A program made the position numbers and the translations under genes. From contig NZ_VTTI01000005.1 of the NCBI RefSeq assembly GCF_008641105.1, positions 128,387 through 192,386 of the forward strand: a stretch of 64,000 nt of DNA, given 5' to 3'. The notes beneath the pieces are model-generated. The model was not told where the DNA came from and did no database searches. It saw only the letters and a list, made by a program, of their open reading frames with translations. Position 1 is the stretch's first letter; the number at the start of each line of letters is the position of its first letter. Origin of the DNA: Halopseudomonas salina. GTDB taxonomy: Bacteria; Pseudomonadota; Gammaproteobacteria; Pseudomonadales; Pseudomonadaceae. Shown piece by piece: positions 36,701-44,773 of this stretch.

Positions 36701-37575
36701 GGGCGGATGACCTCGGACAGGGTGTGGCACAAGGCGGCGGGAGAGAAGGGGTTGAACAGCCGATGCCCGGTTTTACTCGCAAAAGCAGCATCAATGCGCA
36801 GCTGCAGTTCGATCATCGCTTCGCGCACCTGGGAGTCTGCGCGCGAAACTGCCACTCGAACAACCAGCCAGTCCTCGAAGTCCTCTTTTTCCACCAGCTC
36901 CAGCGTGTTGCTCGCTGCCGGTTCGCGCGCCATCGGTTGCTTTGCGGCCTGATTGCCGGATGCGGCGTTCAGAACGGCTTGGTTTAGACGATTAACCACG
37001 GCAAGTAATACGCGTGGTCGTTGCCTGCGCAGTAGCGCAACAGCATCAAAAAACGGCTGCTGAGCATTCTGGTTTTTTTGACGGTCGGTTTCGAGCACCA
37101 GTGCCCCTTCCAGCTGGTCAAAATAGCCGGGAAGCTGAAGTTCGAGAAAACGACCGAACAGGCTTTGCGCCGCTCTGGCGAGCGTTTCTTTCTCTGCCGG
37201 ATCCAGCATTTTGCTGGGGCCGGATGCAGTCTGGTTGGCTGTGCTTGCCGAGTTGTCGGCCAGCCCGGCAGCGCACTGCAAGGCGTAATAATGATCACTG
37301 CCGGGGTTAAGGAGGCGCAGGCCGGCGCCCTGGTCGGTAACCCGTGCGAGCTCGACCTCAAGTACTGTGCTGCGGCCTGCGCTGGTAAGGTGCAACTGCC
37401 CTGTAAGCGGTTGCTCGAGGGCGTGCTGGCCAAGTGAGTTCAATGCCTGCCTGCTTAGGCTGGCAAGTACGCCTGTCTGGCTGAAATCGCGGACCACGCA
37501 GGGATAATGGCTATGCAACAAGCTGAGTCGGGCATTGAATCTGGCGGCCTTTCTTGGCCAACTTCTCTTTTCCAT
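33709..37575 (-). CDS. PilZ-DUF1631-GGDEF-EAL multidomain protein (paralogue 2, divergent from pel)
   Basis: A 1288-residue paralogue of the protein at 26306-30205, with the same architecture and extensive identity through DUF1631 and EAL. PilZ: RSWPR (RxxxR) and DFSQTG. GGDEF is degenerate (GADQF). The EAL domain begins YEVLLTV and keeps NLSG, [31 protein letters not shown] and YAQGHVHG. A run of alternating Glu and Lys, encoded by a hexanucleotide repeat at 34791-34820, is inserted just before the GGDEF loop and is absent in paralogue 1. ATG 37575 matches the paralogue start; its ribosome-binding site is poor. It is transcribed away from pelA, sharing the regulatory gap. Confidence 0.85.
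   Translation of the reverse strand: [1288 protein letters not shown]
34791..34820 (-). repeat. Five-copy hexanucleotide repeat encoding (Lys-Glu)n
   Basis: TCTCTT occurs four times perfectly and a fifth time as TCTCTG. Read on the coding strand it gives alternating Glu and Lys residues. Being six bases long, copy changes keep the frame and alter linker length beside the degenerate GGDEF active-site loop. Confidence 0.9.
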
Positions 37576-37640
37576 GACGACACCCAAGGGGACTATAGAC
37601 GAAGACGGTCTTATGCGGGTTTTGTCTCTCACGCGGGACT

Positions 37641-37658
37641 GTAATCTTGCTAGATTAC
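37641..37658. promoter_or_regulatory. Inverted repeat GTAATCT-N4-AGATTAC
   Basis: Perfect 7-bp arms with a 4-nt centre in the gap between paralogue 2 and pelA, 20 bp from the FleQ box and nearer the leftward gene. A candidate operator or mRNA hairpin; the cognate factor is unknown. Confidence 0.4.
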
Positions 37659-37677
37659 TGTGAGTACGAATTAATTT

Positions 37678-37691
37678 GTTAATTTATTGAC
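37678..37691. promoter_or_regulatory. FleQ box upstream of pelA
   Basis: GTTAATTTATTGAC matches the reverse complement of the FleQ consensus GTCAATAAATTGAC at 13 of 14 positions. FleQ is the c-di-GMP-responsive enhancer-binding protein that represses pel at low c-di-GMP and activates it at high c-di-GMP in P. aeruginosa. It lies about 20 bp upstream of the proposed pel -35. Confidence 0.75.
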
Positions 37692-37699
37692 GCATGTGT

Positions 37700-37715
37700 T
37701 GTGATACTTTTCACA
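37700..37715. promoter_or_regulatory. CRP/Vfr-type palindrome in the pel promoter
   Basis: TGTGATACTTTTCACA is a perfect TGTGA-N6-TCACA site for the CRP/Vfr class. It covers the proposed -35 of the pel promoter, so binding would either exclude polymerase or act with a shifted promoter. Confidence 0.65.
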
Positions 37716-37737
37716 GGTGTTAGTATTTTGGCATAAT
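37710..37737 (+). promoter_or_regulatory. Proposed sigma-70 promoter of the pel operon
   Basis: TTCACA (37710-37715), 16-bp spacer and CATAAT (37732-37737), each a 5/6 match. Expected transcript start is near 37744, giving a leader of about 80 nt before pelA. Confidence 0.5.
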
Positions 37738-37825
37738 AGCAGTTAGCTATATTTTGTGGCGACAATGTGAACCGTTTCATAAAGTGACAGTCGGATTGTT
37801 GCCTATGCAAAATCAAGGGATTGGA

Positions 37826-40660
37826 ATGATAGATTGTAGTTTTCGCCAGTTAGCAGTCAGTATCGGTAAGCCTTTCGGGCTCCTGATTACCCTTTTCCTG
37901 TCGCTTTTCGCAATGGCTGGCCTGGTGAGAGCCGAAGCCGGTGCTTCTGCTCCTGCTAGCGTGGCTTTCTGGTACGCAGAGCAACCGCCCCTGTCGGAAT
38001 TGTCCCAGTTTGATTGGGTCGTGTTCGAACCGGCACACGTGTCTGCAGCAGACGTCCTTTTCGTTACCGCGCAGGGCTCAGAGCCATTTGCCTATCTTTC
38101 CGTAGGTGAGCTTGATGAGCACCAGGCTCAACTGGATCCTGGTCTGCGCGACGAGGCAGCCAGTGAGGCGCGCAACGATAGCTGGAACAGTAGCGTGATG
38201 GATCTCACCAGCCCACGCTGGCGTAATCACCTTCTCGAGCGGGCCTCAGACTACGCTCGTCTGGGCTACAGCGGTTTGTTCCTTGATACCTTGGACAGCT
38301 TTACTCTCCTTCCCGAAGACCGACGCGCAGCCCAACGTTCCGCACTATTAAGTGTTTTGCAGGAAATAAATCGGCTTCATCCGCAACTCAAACTGTTTTT
38401 CAATCGGGGTTTTGAAGTACTTCCCGATATGCATAAGGGTGTTGCAGCCGTTGCAGTTGAATCCATTCATGCGGGCTGGAATGCCCGCAATCGGGCTTAT
38501 AGTCCGGTGCCGGAAGAAGATCGCGCCTGGTTAGTCAATGCACTGCAGCCGCTGCGTGAGCGGGGCATTCCTATCGTTGCCATTGATTATCTGCCCACCG
38601 ACCGTCGTGAAGAGGCACGGGAGCTGGCCGGTCGTCTCGTGGACGAAGGTTATGTCCCATATGTGGGGACGCCCGAGCTGGCAACGCTCGGTGTGAGCAG
38701 CATCGAAGTACAGCCCCGCCGCATTGCGCTGCTCTATGATCCCCGCGAAGGCGAGCTCACCCGAAGTGGGGGCTTCAGGTCTCTCGGCGGCTTGCTTGAG
38801 TACATGGGTTACCGCATTGATTACATGCCGGTGGATGATTCTCTTCCTGCCTCCTCGATGACCGGGCTCTATGCAGGGGCCATTATCTGGATGACCTCTG
38901 GCGCGCCGCCTGAAAGTGGCAAATTCAACAGGTGGATACTCAACCGGATGGAGGAGGGTATTCCGCTGGCATTCTTTCAGGGCCTGCCGGTAGATGACGC
39001 TGCCATTCTCAACAAATTCGGCCTGCAGCGTAATGGTGATCAGCCGGCTTCTGGCCTGAAAATGGTCAGCCATGACCCGCTGCTTATCGGTGAGTTCGAA
39101 GCCCCCCTGATCGTGCGTTCGCGGGGAATGATTGCCATCGGCACTCAATCGGCGTCCAGTTCAGACCACGCAGCTCTGGTGCTGGTTGACGACAATGGCC
39201 GCGAGCATACCCCTGTAGTGACGGGTGACTGGGGTGGTATAGCGCTGGCGCCCTACGTATTCGAGGGTGAGGACGACACCCGTCGCTGGATTGTAGACCC
39301 CTTCGCTTTTCTGCAAAAAGCCCTGCAGCTGGCCCCGTTTCCGGCCCCTGATGCGACCACTGAAAATGGCCGTCGAATCGCCACAGTGCACATCGACGGG
39401 GATGGCTTCCCGTCCCGTGCTGAAGTGCCCGGGACTCCCTACGCCGGCACCATTGTGCTGAACGATTTCATCAAGCCCTACCCACTGCTGACCTCGGTGT
39501 CCTTTATTGAAGGTGAGGTAGGACCCAAGGGAATGTACCCCTATCTGGCTCGCGAACTTGAGCCTATCGCCCAACGCATACTCGCCCATGGGCGCGTGGA
39601 GCCGGCTACCCACACCTACAGCCACCCCTACTTCTGGCAGGCCGAGAGAGAAATCCAGCGTGAGGGTTTTCAGGCTGACTACGGTCTGATGATGCCAATC
39701 CCGGGCTATGACACGATCGATTTTCAACGGGAAGTCATCGGTTCGCGCGATTATGTGCAGAGTCGGCTGGCTCCGGCGGACAAACCGGTCAACATGATCT
39801 TCTGGACTGGCGACGCGATCCCCGATGCTGCAACGATCAAGCTCGCCTACGACGCCGGCATGTTGAACGTCAACGGTGGAGAGACCCGGCTGACCCGTGC
39901 GGATCCCTCGCTGACCGGGTTGTATCCGCTGCTGCGTCCGACTTCAGGTGGGCTGCAGGTTTTCGCCCCCATCATCAACGAAAACGTCTACACCAATTTG
40001 TGGCAGGGGCCCTACTACGGCTTCCGCGATGTGATAGATACCTTCGAACTGACCGACTCGCCGCGACGCATGCGCGGTCTGCACCTTTACTACCATTTCT
40101 ACTCCGGTACCAAGCCGGCGGCGATCAAGGTAATGGGTGATATCTATCGACATATGCTCGATCAGGAGCCGATATCCCTGTGGATGAGTGAGTATCTGAT
40201 GCGGGCCCATGGTCTGCACACAGCTTCCCTGGCCCGCGCCTCAAATGGCAAATGGCACATCAGCGCGCTGCAGGGCTTGCGTACGGTACGGATTGATCCG
40301 GATATGGGGTGGCCAGACATGTTGGCCTCCACAGGGGTTGCAGGTGTGATTGACCTCCCGCAGGGCCGTTACGTCCATCTCAGTGATAATCGTGCAGTGC
40401 TCGCGCTGCAAGCCGTTCGCGACTCTGCTCCGGCCCTTGAAGAGGCCAATGTCCCCTTGACTGCCTGGCGGTATCTCGACGCCCGGCGGGTTGAACTTTC
40501 ATTTGCCGGTGAGTTTCCCATCGCCTTCTCTGTCCGCTCCTCGTCCGCCTGTCGCCTAAATGTCGGTGGTCGGAAGATCAGCGGTCGTGCGGCAAATGGG
40601 CTCTGGCATTTTTCCCTATCGACTAAACAGGTGAGTGATGCGCAACTCGTCTGCGAGTAA
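37826..40660 (+). CDS. pelA: Pel polysaccharide hydrolase/deacetylase PelA
   Basis: A 944-residue periplasmic protein (P. aeruginosa PelA 948). A signal peptide (LLITLFLSLFAMAGLVRAEA) is followed by a GH114/GH166-like hydrolase domain (FWYAEQPPLSEL...; GLFLDTLDSF; VAVESIHAG), a middle region, and a deacetylase domain with metal and catalytic residues HIDGDGF (522-528) and HTYSH (His 596, His 600), offset by four from the P. aeruginosa His600/His604. It partly deacetylates Pel and can cut it. ATG 37826 follows AAGG seven bases upstream; the longer frame to 37754 lacks a binding site. Confidence 0.96.
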   Translation: MIDCSFRQLAVSIGKPFGLLITLFLSLFAMAGLVRAEAGASAPASVAFWYAEQPPLSELSQFDWVVFEPAHVSAADVLFVTAQGSEPFAYLSVGELDEHQAQLDPGLRDEAASEARNDSWNSSVMDLTSPRWRNHLLERASDYARLGYSGLFLDTLDSFTLLPEDRRAAQRSALLSVLQEINRLHPQLKLFFNRGFEVLPDMHKGVAAVAVESIHAGWNARNRAYSPVPEEDRAWLVNALQPLRERGIPIVAIDYLPTDRREEARELAGRLVDEGYVPYVGTPELATLGVSSIEVQPRRIALLYDPREGELTRSGGFRSLGGLLEYMGYRIDYMPVDDSLPASSMTGLYAGAIIWMTSGAPPESGKFNRWILNRMEEGIPLAFFQGLPVDDAAILNKFGLQRNGDQPASGLKMVSHDPLLIGEFEAPLIVRSRGMIAIGTQSASSSDHAALVLVDDNGREHTPVVTGDWGGIALAPYVFEGEDDTRRWIVDPFAFLQKALQLAPFPAPDATTENGRRIATVHIDGDGFPSRAEVPGTPYAGTIVLNDFIKPYPLLTSVSFIEGEVGPKGMYPYLARELEPIAQRILAHGRVEPATHTYSHPYFWQAEREIQREGFQADYGLMMPIPGYDTIDFQREVIGSRDYVQSRLAPADKPVNMIFWTGDAIPDAATIKLAYDAGMLNVNGGETRLTRADPSLTGLYPLLRPTSGGLQVFAPIINENVYTNLWQGPYYGFRDVIDTFELTDSPRRMRGLHLYYHFYSGTKPAAIKVMGDIYRHMLDQEPISLWMSEYLMRAHGLHTASLARASNGKWHISALQGLRTVRIDPDMGWPDMLASTGVAGVIDLPQGRYVHLSDNRAVLALQAVRDSAPALEEANVPLTAWRYLDARRVELSFAGEFPIAFSVRSSSACRLNVGGRKISGRAANGLWHFSLSTKQVSDAQLVCE

Positions 40661-43600
40661 ATCCGTTCGGCTGGTCAGCCCCTGGACGCTCGCGTTTTCC
40701 GCTGCGGCAATAGGCGGTGTCCTGGTGTTGACCTACAACAGTGAGGACGTATTCCTCCCTGACGAGCAGGAGCGAGCCGACGATGTGTCAGCGAGCTACG
40801 CCGAGGTTCTTCTCGCTTCACGACCTGAAGATGACGAGTTGCGGCTTGATCTGGTTCAGCTGCTGGTCGACCTGGGACAGTACAGCCGCGCGCGACGTCA
40901 CCTGCTGGGCTGGGAAAATCCAGATGTCGGCCAGATGGAATACTATCGGCTGAAGATTGATGCGCTCAGTGCACTGCACGGCCAGGATCCGAGTCGCTTG
41001 GAGCCAGCCCGTGCCCAGTTGATGGCATACGACCACCGGCAGTTGTCGGTGGAGCAGGCGCGTCACTGGGCAGACCTTGCGCTGCGCATGGAAATGCCCT
41101 GGTTGGCGGCTGACGTTTACCACTCGCTCGCACTTCGAGTACCGGAAGAGCACTTGCCTTACCTCAAGCGTGCTGCTCGCTGGTATCTGGCAAGCAACCA
41201 GTCTGGCAAGGCGGCGATGGTCTATCTGGATATCCTTGCAGCCAGCGAAGAGGTAGAGGATCGCCGATATTATCTGCGCCGCGCCTATGATGCACTGCTG
41301 GCTGTTGGTGCCGGTGATCAGGCTTCCAGACTGCTGGTCAGGGAGCGCGCCGAGCTGACTGATACCGAAGCGGACGCCGCCTGGCTCAAGCAGGGCGTTC
41401 AGATGGCAGTGGGTAGCCAGCGAATGGACCTTGCAGCCATTCTTGTCGCCCGCTGGCGTGAGCTTCAGCCCTATAGTGCAGAACCAGTCGACGCTCAGTT
41501 TCGCCTGGAGCTCGCCCAGGGCAACCTGCGTGAAGCCTGGGAAACTGGTGATCTGCTGCTGGCTCTGCGCCCCGAAGATCCGGACCTTCTGCGCCAGATG
41601 GCTCAACTTGGAGAATGGCTTGGTAATAGCCGCGCGGCCCTGGATTACTGGACTCAATACCTGAATTTGCGCGAGGATCCCCAGGCCCGCGAACACGCCT
41701 GGCGCCTGGCTTTTCAGTTATACGATTACCAGCAGGGGATAGCCCTGCTTGAGCCAACCGCGGGCGATCGCAGGCTCTCTGAAGAGAAGCTCGATGCGCT
41801 GGTATTCGGTTATGAGTCGCTGGGTCAGCCCGCACGCACCGAAGCCTGGTTGCGCCAGTATCTTCGCAGTTATCCCAGCCATCGCATGGCCTGGGTGCGT
41901 CTTCTGCAGAATCTGGAGCACACTCAGCAGTTCGAGGCACAGACCGCCGTCTGGGATGACATGGCCAGCCGCTTTGAGCTGAGCACTACCGAACGAATTG
42001 AATGGGCCAGCGCCTACTGGCGCATTTATCAGCCCGAGCGCGCCTGGGATATTCTCGATATCGACAACCGTAATATCGATGACCCTGAATACTGGCGGAC
42101 CCTGGCTGGCCTCGCGTGGGAGCTCGAGCGTGACGACGAGTTGCGCAATGCCTACGAGCGAATGCTCGAGAAGGGCATTGCTCTGAACAGTGGTGAAGAG
42201 AGCGACCTGATCGAGCTCTATCGCCTGGAGCAGCCGCGCAAGGCGCTGGAGATGCTTCTGGCAGGCTGGCGCGAGCGGGGCGATCCAGGTTACCTGGTGA
42301 TGGCGCTGGATATGGCTATCGTCCTGGGCGATATCGATCTTCTGCGTACCCTGCTAGCCGAGGCAGATGAACAACCCTCGGTGGCGCTCCGTCCTCAGGT
42401 CATGCTGGCCAGAGGCTGGCTGGCAGAGCGCGATGGCGATCTTGATACCGCGACGCGTATCTACCGTTCTGCCCTCGCCAGGTATCCAGGCAGCCCCTTG
42501 GTGCGCGAACGTTTGATGTGGTTCTTCATCGATCACCGTCGCACTGCAGACCTGCCTTTGATGACCCATCGCTGGCGAGCCTTTGCACGTCGTAACGGGA
42601 ATATGTGGCTACCTTTTGCCGCCGCCAATCAGATGCTCGGCAGGCACGAAGAGGCCCTTGCGTGGTATCGCATGCACCTGCGCGCCAACCCCTACGACTG
42701 GCTTGCCCGAGCTGCTTACGTTGATGGCCTGGAAGCGGCGGAGCGTTTCGATCTGGCCCAGCGTCTACGCCACCAGTTGGTAGAGGAGTTCGAGACGCGC
42801 CCGGGCGATGCACCCCGTATGGCATTCGAATCGCCTGAAGTGGCGCCCCAGCGTTACGCAGTGTGGCTGCGCCTGTTGGCGGCCAGTCATTCGGGTCTGC
42901 GTTCAGAGAAGCAGGCCATGCAGTGGCAGGACGGTTCGCCGGCAATGTTGCAACTCTGGTTCGACCGCATGCTGACCCAACTGGATATTATCAACCAGCC
43001 GTCGCAGAAAGACGCCTGGCAAGCCTGGGGTCGAAGTCATGGCCTGGATATCAATGCTTATCACAGCATGCAGGAAGCTCTGCGTAACTATAACCGTGAC
43101 ATGCTCACCAAGCTGGTTGCCACGGGCGAACTTGATCCGGCTCAGAACGTCGAGGCGCTAGACCGCCTGGGCGAGGAGAGTACCGCCTTAGGCCTTGCAC
43201 TGAGCCACTTGGGCGGCGGCAACCCGACTATTGTCGATCAGCAACTGCGTCGACAGGCCGTGGATATCCAGTCACGTATTCCCCAAGGCGCACGGATCGG
43301 CTGGCGCCGCGAAGACCTGGGGGGTGTCGAGCTCAGTGGCACCCACGCGACCATCGCCGGCAATGTCGCCGATGACTGGTACACCAGCGTTGATCTCGAG
43401 CGCCTGAACTACAAGGCTGACGACCTCGATAGCAGCGTACTGGGTACGGAAAAGAATGCCCGCGTCACCCTGAGCCGCAAGCTGGAAGACGGGCGTATTG
43501 CCTTGACAGTAGATAGCAGCAGCCGCGCCGATGAGGATCGTGTTGGCGTAGGCGCCTCGCGCACCTGGCAGTTGGGTGGGCGTGACCAGCTTGAAGTGGG

Positions 43601-44228
43601 TCTGGGTTGGAATCAGGAGAGCCTCGACAGCGGTTTCATGCGTGCCGTCGGTACCCAGGACTCGATCTACGTAGCCGGTATTCACGGATTTTCAGCACGA
43701 GATCAGCTTTCCTGGTCGATTGAACAGCGCGCCTACGGCACTCGTTATGGGCATAGCCTGGGTAACGGCACCGCCTTCAATATCGAGTTCAACCAGATCC
43801 AACGTTTTGAAGGGCCGACATGGGTGGCACGGGCAGGTATCGACTATCAGCGCAACAATCTGAGCCGTCGGCAGCTTGACGACCTTACCGTGGCAGATGG
43901 CGGACCAGTGGAGTTCGACGTGATAGAAGCGTCAGGACTCTTGCAGGAAGAGTACGGCCGGTTGTACGCCGGTACTTCATGGCGCAGGGGCTTCCCCGGC
44001 GCACTCAACCGTGGCCAGCCTGAGTACACATGGCTGGTGGACGTACAGGCGGGGTGGGACTGGGTTGATAGCCAGTTCACCTACGGTCTGAGCACCGGGG
44101 TCGGTTCGCGGGTCCTCGGTGATGACGAGCTGGCGTTGACCTTTGGTTATCAGTCGGAGCCGCGAGGCACCGATGCGGAGGCTGGCGGCATTCTGGAACT
44201 GACTTATAGCAAGAGATTCGGACGCTGA
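40638..44228 (+). CDS. pelB: Outer membrane Pel export porin PelB (TPR and beta-barrel)
   Basis: A 1196-residue protein (P. aeruginosa 1193). One N-terminal transmembrane helix (WTLAFSAAAIGGVLVLTY) anchors a long array of tetratricopeptide repeats, about residues 40-880, that holds PelA in the periplasm. The last 300 residues show alternating amphipathic strands of a 16-stranded barrel, ending in the terminal strand LELTYSKRFGR. ATG 40638 uses AGGTGA; it overlaps pelA by 23 nt. Confidence 0.96.
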   Translation: MRNSSASKSVRLVSPWTLAFSAAAIGGVLVLTYNSEDVFLPDEQERADDVSASYAEVLLASRPEDDELRLDLVQLLVDLGQYSRARRHLLGWENPDVGQMEYYRLKIDALSALHGQDPSRLEPARAQLMAYDHRQLSVEQARHWADLALRMEMPWLAADVYHSLALRVPEEHLPYLKRAARWYLASNQSGKAAMVYLDILAASEEVEDRRYYLRRAYDALLAVGAGDQASRLLVRERAELTDTEADAAWLKQGVQMAVGSQRMDLAAILVARWRELQPYSAEPVDAQFRLELAQGNLREAWETGDLLLALRPEDPDLLRQMAQLGEWLGNSRAALDYWTQYLNLREDPQAREHAWRLAFQLYDYQQGIALLEPTAGDRRLSEEKLDALVFGYESLGQPARTEAWLRQYLRSYPSHRMAWVRLLQNLEHTQQFEAQTAVWDDMASRFELSTTERIEWASAYWRIYQPERAWDILDIDNRNIDDPEYWRTLAGLAWELERDDELRNAYERMLEKGIALNSGEESDLIELYRLEQPRKALEMLLAGWRERGDPGYLVMALDMAIVLGDIDLLRTLLAEADEQPSVALRPQVMLARGWLAERDGDLDTATRIYRSALARYPGSPLVRERLMWFFIDHRRTADLPLMTHRWRAFARRNGNMWLPFAAANQMLGRHEEALAWYRMHLRANPYDWLARAAYVDGLEAAERFDLAQRLRHQLVEEFETRPGDAPRMAFESPEVAPQRYAVWLRLLAASHSGLRSEKQAMQWQDGSPAMLQLWFDRMLTQLDIINQPSQKDAWQAWGRSHGLDINAYHSMQEALRNYNRDMLTKLVATGELDPAQNVEALDRLGEESTALGLALSHLGGGNPTIVDQQLRRQAVDIQSRIPQGARIGWRREDLGGVELSGTHATIAGNVADDWYTSVDLERLNYKADDLDSSVLGTEKNARVTLSRKLEDGRIALTVDSSSRADEDRVGVGASRTWQLGGRDQLEVGLGWNQESLDSGFMRAVGTQDSIYVAGIHGFSARDQLSWSIEQRAYGTRYGHSLGNGTAFNIEFNQIQRFEGPTWVARAGIDYQRNNLSRRQLDDLTVADGGPVEFDVIEASGLLQEEYGRLYAGTSWRRGFPGALNRGQPEYTWLVDVQAGWDWVDSQFTYGLSTGVGSRVLGDDELALTFGYQSEPRGTDAEAGGILELTYSKRFGR

Positions 44229-44257
44229 TTATGTTATTCAAACAGGAGAGATTCATC

Positions 44258-44773
44258 ATGCAATCGAGAGCGGGCCTGGCCCTCATACTGGCACTCACTG
44301 TGGTGACCGGCTGTAGTACCTTCACTGGCAAAAGTGGCGAAGCGCTGCCGCGTGACGCCCGCTGGGGGCTTGTACCCCTGGTGAACTATTCACAGACACC
44401 GCAGGCGGGTGAGCGTAGCGAGCAGATATTGCTCAGCGTTCTCAGTCAGCGCGGCCTGCAGCCAATTGTCTATCCCAAGACAGAGCAGGAAACCATGCTG
44501 TTTGATGATAGCGAACGTCTGGCTGCTGGTATGGAGTGGGCGCAGCGCCAGGGTTTCGACTACGTGATCAGCGGTAGTGTCGAGGAATGGCAGTACAAGA
44601 GTGGTCTGGATGGTGAGCCTGCGGTTGGTATCAGTCTGCGCGTACTGGAGCCAGTAACTGGCCGCGTTATCTGGAGCAATAGCGGAGCCAGGGCTGGCTG
44701 GTCGCGCGAAAGCCTTTCCGGTAGCGCCCAGAAAGTACTGCGTGAGCTCACCGACGACCTGCGGCTGGAATAA
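44258..44773 (+). CDS. pelC: Pel outer membrane lipoprotein PelC
   Basis: A 171-residue lipoprotein (P. aeruginosa 172) with signal sequence and lipobox VVTGC (Cys about residue 19). PelC forms a dodecameric ring at the outer membrane that funnels the cationic polymer to PelB. Start ATG 44258 has AGGAG nine bases upstream. Its stop overlaps the pelD start. Confidence 0.95.
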   Translation: MQSRAGLALILALTVVTGCSTFTGKSGEALPRDARWGLVPLVNYSQTPQAGERSEQILLSVLSQRGLQPIVYPKTEQETMLFDDSERLAAGMEWAQRQGFDYVISGSVEEWQYKSGLDGEPAVGISLRVLEPVTGRVIWSNSGARAGWSRESLSGSAQKVLRELTDDLRLE

